Of a DNA stretch of 64,000 bases, positions 7,912 through 16,136 are shown piece after piece; position 1 is the first letter of the stretch, and every line of letters begins with the position of its first letter. The notes beneath the pieces are model-generated. The model saw nothing but the letters and a program-made list of their open reading frames with translations. It was not told where the DNA came from and did no database searches. The position numbers and the translations under genes are program-made. Source of the DNA: Paenibacillus baekrokdamisoli. GTDB taxonomy: Bacteria > Bacillota > Bacilli > Paenibacillales > Paenibacillaceae. The stretch covers positions 1,054,001 through 1,118,000 of the forward strand of contig NZ_AP019308.1 in assembly GCF_003945345.1 (NCBI RefSeq), written 5' to 3'.

Positions 7912-7920
7912 TAATGTATG
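7912..7920 (-). promoter_or_regulatory. Candidate sporulation sigma (E/K) -10 element
   Basis: CATACATTA on the minus strand is a full match to sigma-E CATACAnT and to sigma-K CATAnnnTA, 48 bases before the GTG start of the GGV-YjcZ gene. Confidence 0.4.
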
Positions 7921-8032
7921 TTGGGGAGCCCTTTTCGTTTGGACGTTTGTACCCGGTACATACATAATTGGGCATTCGCCTTTATTGGATGCCCTTCGAC
8001 GAAGATGCTCATAAGCCTTGTGGAACTGAAAC

Positions 8033-8473
8033 CTATTCTTGTAGGGCTGGATACGGCTTCGGACGTCTATACTGTCGGATATCCTTGATCCTGGATTGAG
8101 CAGTGGTTTTCATTCCGTTGCCGATTAGAACGGAAGCAGCGCCGCTTACAGCTATAACATAGATAGATCCAACGGAGATCCGTGGATCTTTATTGTGCGT
8201 CTTCATGATCAGTTGACCCTCTGAGTCGTCCAGAGTTTCAGGAATGGATGGGAGTGGCCTATTAAATATCGAGTAAGATTCAAAATAGACGTTCCCTGCA
8301 TCCTCATGACTGATCGCTCGTTGCACAGCTAGTCCTCGAATGGAGGACTGGAGTTCTGACCGATCCCCTAGCTGAACGATAGATGAGGTCGCTACACTAA
8401 TTAGCTCTAATCTACCGAGTTCAGAGATGCGAATCGGGTAGTCAGGTGCTGATTGAAGCCTCATACTATTCAC
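8033..8473 (-). CDS. gerPE: Spore germination protein GerPE
   Basis: A 146-residue protein, the last gene of a five-gene gerP operon. It has the family pattern: ISVATSSIVQLGDRS near the N-terminus, the middle segment YFESYSIFNRPLP, and a second VIAVSGAASVLIGNG unit. GerP proteins sit in the inner spore coat and help germinants pass the coat. Its start overlaps the gerPD end by eight bases. A weak hairpin at 7970-7994 (GGGCAT/GGATGCCC) may end the transcript. Identity rests on order and on the SSxxQxGD motif shared by the family. Confidence 0.85.
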   Translation of the reverse strand: MNSMRLQSAPDYPIRISELGRLELISVATSSIVQLGDRSELQSSIRGLAVQRAISHEDAGNVYFESYSIFNRPLPSIPETLDDSEGQLIMKTHNKDPRISVGSIYVIAVSGAASVLIGNGMKTTAQSRIKDIRQYRRPKPYPALQE

Positions 8474-8672
8474 CTTCTGCCTTATTGGCTCTTAGTGGCT
8501 CTCCTAGAGGCGCTAAAGGGCCAACGATGATCGATTCTGGTGGTGTATCGAACATGGAGTAGAGGGTCATTTGCTCGGTGTCGCCGACTTGTAACACAGA
8601 AGCACTTGCAACGGCAGTCATTTGTATACAACCGACAGAGAGGGAATGGTTAGTGACATTCAAATGCGTCAT
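8466..8672 (-). CDS. gerPD: Spore germination protein GerPD
   Basis: A 68-residue protein with the GerPD pattern: NVTNHSLSVGCIQMTAVASASVLQVGDTE, then MFDTPPESIIVGPLAPLGEP. Length and the DTPPES motif agree well with the Bacillus protein. It follows gerPC by 30 bases and overlaps gerPE, so the genes are co-translated from one transcript. Confidence 0.92.
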   Translation of the reverse strand: MTHLNVTNHSLSVGCIQMTAVASASVLQVGDTEQMTLYSMFDTPPESIIVGPLAPLGEPLRANKAEGE

Positions 8673-8702
8673 TTAGACTTGTCTCCTATCGTCTATTGGA
8701 GT

Positions 8703-9518
8703 CTAATTCGTATTCGATTGCAGTTTGGATAAGTAACTTTGAAGGGCGGCGTCAATATCACGAGTGGTCTTCGTTAGCACATCTGACTTGATGTGACCGG
8801 GATCTGTATGAAGCGGAGCGGGGGCTGCTTTTCCAGCAGCACCCGCTTCGCCTTGCTCAGCGACCTGAATATAATATTGAATTCGTGTGCTCATTTGTTT
8901 ACGAATATCTTCGATAACTAGTCTTCGGTGAAAAGGATCAAGAGCCACCCCGAATTCAGCCTCAAGCTGAGATAATTTAACGGGAGCGCTCGTGTTTAAA
9001 TAGGCATCTACTTCGCTTCTGATTTCAGGATAGGGTGGTCTCGGCTGCGTTGCATTAGGAGCGAATGGAGCATCTGAAGAAGGGAAAAAATTCGGGCCGC
9101 TTGTTTGCTGGTTACTGCCGTTATGACTTCCGTTGCTGACGAAAGGACTATTCTGCTGACAGGGTCCTCCAGCATTAGGGTATTGAATCGTTTGCGGTGA
9201 AGGTCCAGGCATGACCAATTGCCCGACTTCTTTGATTGTCTCTTCACTTGGAGGTGTCATGCCGATGTTGAGCGTCCCGTCCAGCTTCTCTACTTTCAAT
9301 TGGTCAAAATGGTAGGCCATGCTGTCAATATGATAGACTGGCCTTGATTCGGCAGCCTTCACTCGCTCATTTAAGCTGTCCACCTGCTTACTGAGCTGAT
9401 TGATGACGGTTTGCTGATTATTAAGTTGAGAACGAAGCTGATAGATGCTCTGGGACAGTGACATGCACATCTGCCATGGGGTTAAGTTGTTACTATTCGT
9501 AGGCTGCATGGCAGGCAC
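8703..9518 (-). CDS. gerPC: Spore germination protein GerPC
   Basis: A 271-residue protein. The N-terminal third is a coiled coil (SQSIYQLRSQLNNQQTVINQ to about residue 60). It is followed by the GerPC signature region YHIDSMAYHFDQLKVEKLDGTLNIG. A Pro/Ser/Asn/Gln-rich linker spans about residues 105-165, and a helical C-terminal part contains FHRRLVIEDIRKQM. It is longer than B. subtilis GerPC (about 205 residues), mostly because of the linker. It starts eight bases after gerPB. Confidence 0.9.
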   Translation of the reverse strand: MPAMQPTNSNNLTPWQMCMSLSQSIYQLRSQLNNQQTVINQLSKQVDSLNERVKAAESRPVYHIDSMAYHFDQLKVEKLDGTLNIGMTPPSEETIKEVGQLVMPGPSPQTIQYPNAGGPCQQNSPFVSNGSHNGSNQQTSGPNFFPSSDAPFAPNATQPRPPYPEIRSEVDAYLNTSAPVKLSQLEAEFGVALDPFHRRLVIEDIRKQMSTRIQYYIQVAEQGEAGAAGKAAPAPLHTDPGHIKSDVLTKTTRDIDAALQSYLSKLQSNTN

Positions 9519-9526
9519 CTCCGTTT

Positions 9527-9730
9527 TTAGGCTGGATTAGGCAAGGGTACGAATGAAAGCGGGTTTCCTGCTCCAAGCTGAGGGGCAGCCCCGGTGAAAC
9601 CGCCCGTATTATAAAGCTGGGAAAGGGAACGAATGGAGCCCGCCGTTCCTACTTGGAGCACGGAGGAATTAGAGACGCTATCCACGCGAAGCTGGTAAAT
9701 GGTAATTTGCTGATGAACGGTAAGATTCAT
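9527..9730 (-). CDS. gerPB: Spore germination protein GerPB
   Basis: A 67-residue protein with the GerPB signature: QQITIYQLRVDSVSNSSVLQ, VGTAGSIRSLSQLYNTGGF, and a Pro-rich end FVPLPNPA. Its ATG overlaps the gerPA stop by one base (TAATG), a sign of translational coupling. Confidence 0.93.
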   Translation of the reverse strand: MNLTVHQQITIYQLRVDSVSNSSVLQVGTAGSIRSLSQLYNTGGFTGAAPQLGAGNPLSFVPLPNPA

Positions 9731-9963
9731 TATACGACCCCGGAGTTTGCTGCAGTTGTGGAGCTATCCACTACATCGGGATCATTGGTGTTGGTTGAAC
9801 TGACCGCGTTATTGGCATTTGTTAAGCCACCAGTTAGAAAGGAACCGGATCCGGCGTATGTTTTGGAGCTGCTTGAGGGCGTCAATTGAACAGCGTCACC
9901 GAATTGAACAATAGAGGCTGAACCGACGCTAATGATTTTGACAAAACCTACGATTGAAGGCAT
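9730..9963 (-). CDS. gerPA: Spore germination protein GerPA (GerPA/GerPF family)
   Basis: A 77-residue protein. The ATG at 9963 is preferred because GGAAGGAG precedes it and the family N-terminus is MPxIVG. It shows SIVGFVKIISVGSASIVQFG, then SSSKTYAGSGSFLTGG and SSTNTNDPDVVDS. GerPA and GerPF are paralogues of this shape; the first position in the operon supports GerPA. No second member of the pair was found after gerPE. Confidence 0.88.
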   Translation of the reverse strand: MPSIVGFVKIISVGSASIVQFGDAVQLTPSSSSKTYAGSGSFLTGGLTNANNAVSSTNTNDPDVVDSSTTAANSGVV

Positions 9964-10134
9964 GGGGTGCATCTCCTTCCTGTTTATACGCAAAGCTGAT
10001 GTTACATCCTATGCGGCACTCGCCTAGAAGTTCCATCCTAGTTAGCTGCAAAGAAGATTGGTAATGGATGGGTGTCCGTCTCCTCCCTTTCTGCATATCG
10101 TGTCAACAGCGGGCTTTTAAGGAGGTAAAGGGCA

Positions 10135-10560
10135 ATGACGTCGGGTTTAGATGATCTGGAGAAATGGATGGAGCATAAACGGCTCCCCAAAGGAGCTGAT
10201 ATTTTTACCCAGCAGGATTGGATCGGGGATTATGTAAGGAAATTAGTGACCAAAGCACTGCCAGAAGCCGCATCGGTTCTAGGCTCCTTCCAAGCGGAGA
10301 TTAAGGAAACGAAACGGTATATACATGTTACTTATCCACTAGGGGAGGAGACAGATGTGAAACAGATTGGGCTTCTTGTAAGAGAAGATCGACTACTGAT
10401 CTCTGGGTTGAAGGGTGGGGAGAGCGAGACGATAAAGCTGCCCAAGCTTGTTGCTATTCGATCCTGTATGGCGGAGTTCGATGGCGCAACTTTACACATA
10501 AAGCTCCGAAAGCGGCTGCCAAGCAAAGCGGAACATGAGGCTGTAATTCGCTTGATTTAA
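10135..10560 (+). CDS. Hsp20-like spore protein (GerT/CotP-like)
   Basis: A 141-residue protein divergently transcribed from the gerP operon, with RBS AAGGAGG. The C-terminal two thirds fit an alpha-crystallin-like fold (RYIHVTYPL, LLVREDRLLISGL, ATLHIKLRKRLP). In B. subtilis the Hsp20-like coat protein GerT is needed for normal germination, and its shape and setting make it the best guess. It is distinct from the Hsp20-like protein at 6503. Function is inferred. Confidence 0.65.
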   Translation: MTSGLDDLEKWMEHKRLPKGADIFTQQDWIGDYVRKLVTKALPEAASVLGSFQAEIKETKRYIHVTYPLGEETDVKQIGLLVREDRLLISGLKGGESETIKLPKLVAIRSCMAEFDGATLHIKLRKRLPSKAEHEAVIRLI

Positions 10561-10700
10561 GAAATCATGAAAGAGTCATGAAAGAAAATAGACAAGTAAT
10601 TGTCACGAAATAGACGGAGTTTATATGTCTGTTATGGTGGATAAGAGCAGAGCTAATCGCTTATAATGCAGGTATAGACTTGCATAGGGGAGTGTTTAGT

Positions 10701-10901
10701 TTGACGCTTGTAGACGTTAGTACGATATCTGCCGGTTTGTTTATTACGGGAGCGATTTTCATATTACTGATTTTTTCACTTTTGAGCTTCGGTATTCTAA
10801 AGATGTTCCAGCTTCAAATTCGTGCTGGCTGGTACAGCTTTGCTGGAGCCGTTGTTAGCGGAGTGGCTTTTGGGCTCATTCTCAATCAATGGTTTGTGTG
10901 A
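10701..10901 (+). CDS. Small two-helix membrane protein, unknown function
   Basis: A 66-residue product from a TTG start at 10701, chosen for the GGGGAG eight bases upstream; a TTG at 10680 has no RBS. Two transmembrane helices are visible (ISAGLFITGAIFILLIFSLL and about WYSFAGAVVSGVAFGLIL) with a short polar loop (LQIRAG). No known family was recognised. A terminator follows. Confidence 0.6.
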   Translation: MTLVDVSTISAGLFITGAIFILLIFSLLSFGILKMFQLQIRAGWYSFAGAVVSGVAFGLILNQWFV

Positions 10902-10937
10902 CAACGTAAAGTAAAGATGATTTATAGTGGTTGAATC

Positions 10938-10986
10938 GAGGCTGTCTTGCCATCTTATTATGAGGTGGTAGGACAGTCTCTTTGCA
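10938..10986 (+). terminator. Terminator
   Basis: Arms GAGGCTGTC and GACAGTCTC (one G-T pair) with an inner TGCCA/TGGTA pairing, followed by TTTGCATTTT. Confidence 0.7.
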
Positions 10987-11156
10987 TTTTCTGTGAAAAC
11001 GGGTACATTTTTAGATTCTAATTATAAATTCTCGGGTACAAGGTTAAAAATAGACAATAAACCAAGTTGCCATTACATAAGATGGAGTATAAGATAGTGT
11101 TACAAGAGAATATTCAGAACATTTTGTTAATTTGCGAAGAGGGGGAGGGATTGCCG

Positions 11157-11753
11157 ATGAACAAGAGCCATGAAGTGGAATATTGCAACTTGGAACTGCG
11201 TTTTGACCGCCGGCAAATCCAAAATCTGATCCGGGATTTGATCCAGGAGGGTTATTCGCTTTATTGGAGCGAAACCGATATTTTTTTTCTGATTTCGGTA
11301 CGAAGCGGTCGCAAGCTTGTGAAGCTGAGATTTCAGCGGATACGCAACCGTTACAAAATGATTGGTGATTATATCATCAAGGATGAGAAGTTGTCGGAGT
11401 TATTGGAGAAGCTTATCAACGATACGCGTGGTCATGCAGTCGTCAAACGGTTTAAGGACCGACAAATTGTCATAGAAAGCATCATGTTTGGCGAAATCAT
11501 TCGACTTGTGGAGGTGTCCGGCATGGAGCATCGCATCATTTATCAAAAAAAACCGATTGTAACCGTAGAAGAAGTGATCCAGGCTTTCCAATCTAAACGG
11601 GCGGAAGAACGGGCTTTAGTACTGCGATATGAGCTTGATTATGAATTATCGGTTCTGCATGAAGCGACTATTGAAGGACGCGAAGAGGACTCTAAACTGT
11701 CTAAGGAGCGATTACAAACTTTAAGAATTGAGATGATCCAGCTTGAGCTCTAA
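11157..11753 (+). CDS. Conserved-looking protein of unknown function (198 aa)
   Basis: The ATG at 11157 is preferred because GGGGGAGG lies eight bases upstream; the open frame extends further left without an RBS. The product is soluble and rich in charged residues. The N-terminal half alternates beta-like strands (EYCNLELRFDRRQ, LIQEGYSLYWSE, IFFLISVRSGRKLVKL). The C-terminal half has longer helices, including ALVLRYELDYELSVLHEATI and a charged helix at the end. No catalytic motif was recognised. It is monocistronic, with its own terminator. Codon use is like its neighbours. Confidence 0.7.
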   Translation: MNKSHEVEYCNLELRFDRRQIQNLIRDLIQEGYSLYWSETDIFFLISVRSGRKLVKLRFQRIRNRYKMIGDYIIKDEKLSELLEKLINDTRGHAVVKRFKDRQIVIESIMFGEIIRLVEVSGMEHRIIYQKKPIVTVEEVIQAFQSKRAEERALVLRYELDYELSVLHEATIEGREEDSKLSKERLQTLRIEMIQLEL

Positions 11754-11778
11754 GTCCATGCAAGGCAAGGATAGGCAT

Positions 11779-11821
11779 AAATAAGCTTCCGGGGGAAATT
11801 TGCCGGAGGCTTATTTATTTT
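11779..11821. terminator. Strong terminator
   Basis: Arms AAATAAGCtTCCGG and CCGGAgGCTTATTT around a short loop, followed by TATTTT. The stem is symmetric and may work in both directions. Confidence 0.8.
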
Positions 11822-11893
11822 ACAAGCCATTGTTTCTTGTTTAAGATGAGCATAGCTGTTTCAAATGATGACAGGCGAGGGCGAGGGCAAATT

Positions 11894-13504
11894 ATGAATC
11901 ATATTTATCATAATTACAACAAAGGAAATCTGATTATTGCTGTTGATATTGGAACTACGAGTGTGAAAGTATTGGCTATTCATGCGGACAAGCTTCTGCT
12001 GCATAACAATGATGCCGATCTGGTGAGAGCTAAGACAGAAGAAGGATACCCGCTGAATGAACCGAAGCCAGGTTGGTTTGAACAGGATCCAGAGGTCGTT
12101 GTGCAAGCGGTAATGCGATCGGTTCGTCACTTGATCGAATACAATGGAATCGTTTCGGAAGACATCAAAGCCATTTCGTTCAGCTCTGCTATGCATGGAC
12201 TCATTGTTGTCGACGAAGAAGGGGCGCCTCTAACATCGTGTATGACGTGGGCGGATCTACGTGCAGCTTCTTATGCAAAGAAGCTGCGTGAGAATGGGCA
12301 AGCGGAGGAAATCGCAAGGCGGACAGGTGTGCCTATTCATGCAATGACTCCGCTATGTAAGCTGCTATGGCTGCGTGAACATGATCCCGTATTATTCTCC
12401 AAGGCGCATGCTTTCATAGGCATAAAAGAGTTTGTACTTCATCGATGGTTTGGCGCACCCTATGTGATGGATGAGTCTGTAGCTGGGGGAACCGGTCTTT
12501 ATCAATTAGAATCGCGTCAATGGGATGGGAAAGCGCTGGAGCTTGTCGGGGTTGAGCCCTCCCGGTTACCGCAGCTTGTGCCGAGTACGCATGTACTGCG
12601 AGGAATGCTTCCAGAAGCAGCGGCAGCCATGGGGCTAACTCTGGATGTGCCGGTTATTGTTGGCGCCGCAGATGGAGTACTTGCGAATCTCGGTGCGGGA
12701 GCGGTGGAGAGTGGGATTGGGGCTGTGACCGTGGGTACGAGCGGCGCGGTACGTATCGCGCAGGACCAACCGACTGGTGATGCGCAGGGAAGGCTGTTTT
12801 GTTATGCGCTCGCAGAGGGACTGTGGATCGCGGGGGGACCTGTGAATAGCGGCGGAGTCGTGCTGCGTTGGGTGCGTGATAAGCTGTTCCCTGTTGATGC
12901 AGGGGACGCTTCCAAGGGAAGTGAGGCTACGTATGAAAAACTTGTATCGCAAGCAATGGAAATACCTGCTGGTTCAGATGGGCTGCTTGCTTTGCCGCAT
13001 CTTGCAGGTGAGCGTGCGCCACATTGGGATGAGGATGCTCGCGGTGTATTCTTCGGTCTATCTTTGCATCATGACAGACGTCATATGATCCGCGCTAGCC
13101 TTGAAGGTATTATCTTTGGGCTGCGTTCTGTCGCAGAGGCCATCGCAGCTCGTTCTAGCCGCAGTGATGGGCTGGCACCCCTTCGCGAAATTCGCGCTTC
13201 AGGCGGCTTCTTCCGCTCTAGTGAGCTTCGGCAGCTCATGGCTGACATTTTCGGGTGTCCAGTTATGCTGATGGAAACTGAGGATGCTTCAGCAATCGGT
13301 GCTGCCATGCTTGCTGTACACGCGCTTGGTGAAGCGCCAAGCTTGAACCAATTGGCTGCGTCGATTCGGATCACCGACCGTCGCCAGCCTAATCCCGAGG
13401 CGGTTCGGGTTTACAACCGCCTCTATCCGATCTATAGCTCGCTATATACAGCACTCGCCCCAGCCTTTGCGGAGATCGCTGCCTTCCAGCGCGATGAAGC
13501 ATAA
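11894..13504 (+). CDS. gntK: Gluconokinase (FGGY carbohydrate kinase)
   Basis: The 536-residue FGGY kinase phosphorylates D-gluconate to 6-phosphogluconate (substrate inferred from context). The N-terminal phosphate-binding motif is IIAVDIGTTSVKVL. Other family landmarks are FSSAMHGLIVVD, the GTSGAVR phosphate-2 loop, and ASGGFFRSSELRQLMADIFG near the C-terminus. The start at 11894 gives an N-terminus close to the kinase fold; an in-frame ATG at 11837 would add 19 residues, and neither has a strong RBS. The next gene is 6-phosphogluconate dehydrogenase, which uses the product, so the pair forms a short gluconate-to-ribulose-5-phosphate route. Xylulokinase is an alternative. Confidence 0.82.
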   Translation: MNHIYHNYNKGNLIIAVDIGTTSVKVLAIHADKLLLHNNDADLVRAKTEEGYPLNEPKPGWFEQDPEVVVQAVMRSVRHLIEYNGIVSEDIKAISFSSAMHGLIVVDEEGAPLTSCMTWADLRAASYAKKLRENGQAEEIARRTGVPIHAMTPLCKLLWLREHDPVLFSKAHAFIGIKEFVLHRWFGAPYVMDESVAGGTGLYQLESRQWDGKALELVGVEPSRLPQLVPSTHVLRGMLPEAAAAMGLTLDVPVIVGAADGVLANLGAGAVESGIGAVTVGTSGAVRIAQDQPTGDAQGRLFCYALAEGLWIAGGPVNSGGVVLRWVRDKLFPVDAGDASKGSEATYEKLVSQAMEIPAGSDGLLALPHLAGERAPHWDEDARGVFFGLSLHHDRRHMIRASLEGIIFGLRSVAEAIAARSSRSDGLAPLREIRASGGFFRSSELRQLMADIFGCPVMLMETEDASAIGAAMLAVHALGEAPSLNQLAASIRITDRRQPNPEAVRVYNRLYPIYSSLYTALAPAFAEIAAFQRDEA

Positions 13505-13538
13505 TTTCGGGTTTCAAGTTCAGCTGAAAGAAGATAAA

Positions 13539-13566
13539 TAGAAGCGCTTTCGGTGCGAAGTTGACA
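13539..13566 (+). promoter_or_regulatory. Candidate cre-like site next to a -35 box upstream of gnd
   Basis: TAGAAGCGCTTTCG has the central core of a cre site (three mismatches to TGWAANCGNTNWCA) and is followed eight bases later by a consensus -35 TTGACA at 13561. A matching -10 at 17 bases is not convincing. It could be a CcpA site controlling gnd, but the match is weak. Confidence 0.3.
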
Positions 13567-13730
13567 TTTTTATTTTGGAACTGGTTTTCATTCCTGCTGA
13601 AAAAGAGTAAAATAGGAGTATTGTATGCGTGTCTGGCTTCGCTCCTTTGCTTGTTTGTTTCTTTAATGGAGAGCGAAGGTTCATGCATAGCTTCAAACTA
13701 AATCACATAGAAAAGGGATGGAAGAACCAG

Positions 13731-15143
13731 ATGTCTAAACAACAAATCGGTGTAATCGGTCTAGCCGTAATGGGCAAGAACCTTGCATTAAACATTGAAA
13801 GTAGAGGTTTTACTGTATCGGTATTTAACCGCTCCCGTGAGAAAACAGATGACCTTATTCAAGAAGCAACTGGCAAAAACCTAGTAGCTACATACACGAT
13901 TGAAGAGTTCGTTCAATCCCTTGAGTCCCCTCGTAAAATACTAATCATGGTTCAAGCAGGCGCTGGTACGGATGCAACCATTGATTCCTTAGTACCACTG
14001 CTGGACCAAGGCGACATCATCATCGATGGTGGTAATGCTTACTTCCCTGATACAGTACGCCGCAGCAAAGATCTTGAAGCACAAGGTATTCGTTTCATCG
14101 GTACAGGCGTTTCCGGCGGCGAAGAAGGCGCGCTTAAAGGACCATCCATTATGCCAGGTGGTCAAGAATCTGCCTATAAATTGGTTGAGCCGATCTTAAC
14201 TGCGATCTCTGCTAAAGTTAATGGCGACCCTTGCTGTACTTACATTGGTCCAGGCGGCGCAGGTCACTACGTGAAGATGGTTCACAACGGTATTGAGTAT
14301 GGTGATATGCAGCTTATTTGTGAAGCTTATGATCTGCTCAAACGCGTCCTTGGTGTGAGCACTGAAGAGCTGCAATCGATCTTCACGGAATGGAACAAAG
14401 GGGAGCTGGACAGCTACCTTATCGAAATTACTGCTGACATTTTCTCCAAATATGATCCAGAAACCAAACAACCTATGGTAGATGTCATTCTTGATTCTGC
14501 TGGTCAAAAGGGTACAGGAAAATGGACAAGCCAAAGTGCACTTGACCTAGGTGTACCGCTCTCCATCATTACGGAATCCGTATTCTCACGTTTCCTCTCT
14601 GCACTCAAAGAAGAACGTGTCCATGCAAGCAAGCTTCTAAAAGGACCGCAAGCGGCCCCTTACCAAGGAGACAAAGCAGCATTTATCGAAGCGGTTCGTA
14701 AAGCTTTGTTCGCCAGCAAAATCTGCTCATATGCGCAAGGATTCGCACAAATGCGTGCCGCTTCTGATGAATATGGCTGGAACCTTCGTTACGGCGATAT
14801 CGCGATGATTTTCCGTGGTGGCTGTATTATTCGTGCAGGCTTCCTCCAAAATATCAAGGATGCCTATGATCGCGATGCAGCATTGCCAAACCTTTTGTTG
14901 GATACCTACTTCCAAGAGATAGTGGAATCCTATCAAGGTGCATGGCGTGAAGTGGTTGCCACAGCAGTTACGCAAGGTATTCCGGTTCCTGCATTCTCCA
15001 GCGCTTTATCCTACTATGACAGCTACAGAACAGAACGTTTGCCTGCTAACCTGCTGCAAGCACAACGTGACTACTTCGGTGCACATACGTTCAAACGCCT
15101 AGACAAAGAAGGCTCATTCCATTTTCAATGGATGGAATCTTAA
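13731..15143 (+). CDS. gnd: 6-phosphogluconate dehydrogenase, decarboxylating
   Basis: The 470-residue enzyme oxidises and decarboxylates 6-phosphogluconate to ribulose-5-phosphate. The start at 13731 gives the family N-terminus [20 protein letters not shown] with the GxAxxG dinucleotide fold; NRSREKT follows strand 2 and is typical of NADP+ use. The substrate-binding segment [20 protein letters not shown] and the catalytic Lys region [15 protein letters not shown] are intact. The length equals the family norm. It is separated from gntK by 226 bases, so it may have its own promoter. Confidence 0.96.
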   Translation: MSKQQIGVIGLAVMGKNLALNIESRGFTVSVFNRSREKTDDLIQEATGKNLVATYTIEEFVQSLESPRKILIMVQAGAGTDATIDSLVPLLDQGDIIIDGGNAYFPDTVRRSKDLEAQGIRFIGTGVSGGEEGALKGPSIMPGGQESAYKLVEPILTAISAKVNGDPCCTYIGPGGAGHYVKMVHNGIEYGDMQLICEAYDLLKRVLGVSTEELQSIFTEWNKGELDSYLIEITADIFSKYDPETKQPMVDVILDSAGQKGTGKWTSQSALDLGVPLSIITESVFSRFLSALKEERVHASKLLKGPQAAPYQGDKAAFIEAVRKALFASKICSYAQGFAQMRAASDEYGWNLRYGDIAMIFRGGCIIRAGFLQNIKDAYDRDAALPNLLLDTYFQEIVESYQGAWREVVATAVTQGIPVPAFSSALSYYDSYRTERLPANLLQAQRDYFGAHTFKRLDKEGSFHFQWMES

Positions 15144-15448
15144 TACCTAATGGGTGATGGGGTATATAGGCCGAATAGCACCTCTTGTAAGCAGCTCCGA
15201 AGCCGATCTGCTTCTTGACCGCAGCCTTTGCGCTGCTTGATGAGAACCATGGATGCTTCTGCGAAGCATTGAAATTTTTTTAATAATTGTGGCTGGGGAA
15301 GGCTGAGTAATTCAGGCGCTTCGTCAGCCACTTTCTTTTTCATATATTCAAGAACCCATATCACATCATCACGACAAAGCGGGTAGTCGGGGTTGAAAAT
15401 ACGGCTAATGCGAACATTAGTCGATTGTGAAACTGGAATTGGCTCCAT
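15140..15448 (-). CDS. Hypothetical protein (102 aa) convergent with gnd
   Basis: The ATG at 15448 is chosen because GAGGAG lies upstream; the open frame continues but into the aroK region on the other strand. The product is mostly helical and basic ([38 protein letters not shown]) with a few Cys. Its stop overlaps the gnd stop by four bases. No family was recognised. Protein-like composition and an RBS support a real gene, but there is no homology evidence. Confidence 0.5.
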   Translation of the reverse strand: MEPIPVSQSTNVRISRIFNPDYPLCRDDVIWVLEYMKKKVADEAPELLSLPQPQLLKKFQCFAEASMVLIKQRKGCGQEADRLRSCLQEVLFGLYTPSPIRY

Positions 15449-15599
15449 ACTGAGTTCTCTCCTCGGACAAGCCGTAATCAAGTGCAGTACTAACATCTGT
15501 ACGCGATAATCAACTTTTTTATACCCGATGCCAAATAATAATGGTATGATAATTGGGCATGTTTGATGAACTTTATAATAAGAAGGTGTGCTTTTACCA

Positions 15600-16118
15600 A
15601 TGGAAGACAAGCAGCAGGCACATATCGTGCTCATCGGATTCATGGGGACGGGCAAGTCTACAATTAGTCAGCTGCTCGCCAAACGTCTTGACTGCAAGGC
15701 AGTCGACCTGGATTTCGAGATTGAATGCCTCTCAGGTCAAACTATACCAGAGCTTTTTACAGCGAAGGGTGAGGTAGCTTTTCGGGCTTTAGAGACTGAG
15801 GTACTGTTGAATTCGCTTCACTCACGAGATCGCTTAATTATTGCGACTGGCGGCGGTGCGGTTCTAGCTCCGCAAAATTGCAAAGTTATGCAAGAACTTG
15901 GCTATGTGGTGGCTTTGAAGGCCGAGGCCGAGCAAATTATATCGAGGGTCAGTCAGGATTCCTCGCGACCGCTGCTTCAAGGCAATGTTCAGGAGCGGGT
16001 GTATAAGCTGCTCGAGGACCGGAAGCACGCATATGATTTTGCCCATTTAACGATAGATACGACGAACCTCACTACAAATGAAGTCGTCGATCAAATATGG
16101 AATCATTTCCACGCATAA
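15600..16118 (+). CDS. aroK: Shikimate kinase
   Basis: A 172-residue kinase of the NMP-kinase fold that makes shikimate-3-phosphate. The Walker A GFMGTGKST is at about residues 14-22; DLDFEIE follows (the shikimate-binding Asp); the glycine loop IATGGGAVL and the lid arginine SSRPLLQ are present. An ATG is chosen at 15600; a GTG at 15588 is also in frame. It is followed 18 bases later by aroA, the next enzyme of the pathway, so the two are co-transcribed. Confidence 0.93.
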   Translation: MEDKQQAHIVLIGFMGTGKSTISQLLAKRLDCKAVDLDFEIECLSGQTIPELFTAKGEVAFRALETEVLLNSLHSRDRLIIATGGGAVLAPQNCKVMQELGYVVALKAEAEQIISRVSQDSSRPLLQGNVQERVYKLLEDRKHAYDFAHLTIDTTNLTTNEVVDQIWNHFHA

Positions 16119-16136
16119 AGGAGAAACGAATCAATC

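Noticed and set aside
15449-15655. Extended minus-strand frame opposite the aroK start
   Set aside because: It overlaps aroK on the other strand; a better RBS-supported start exists at 15448.
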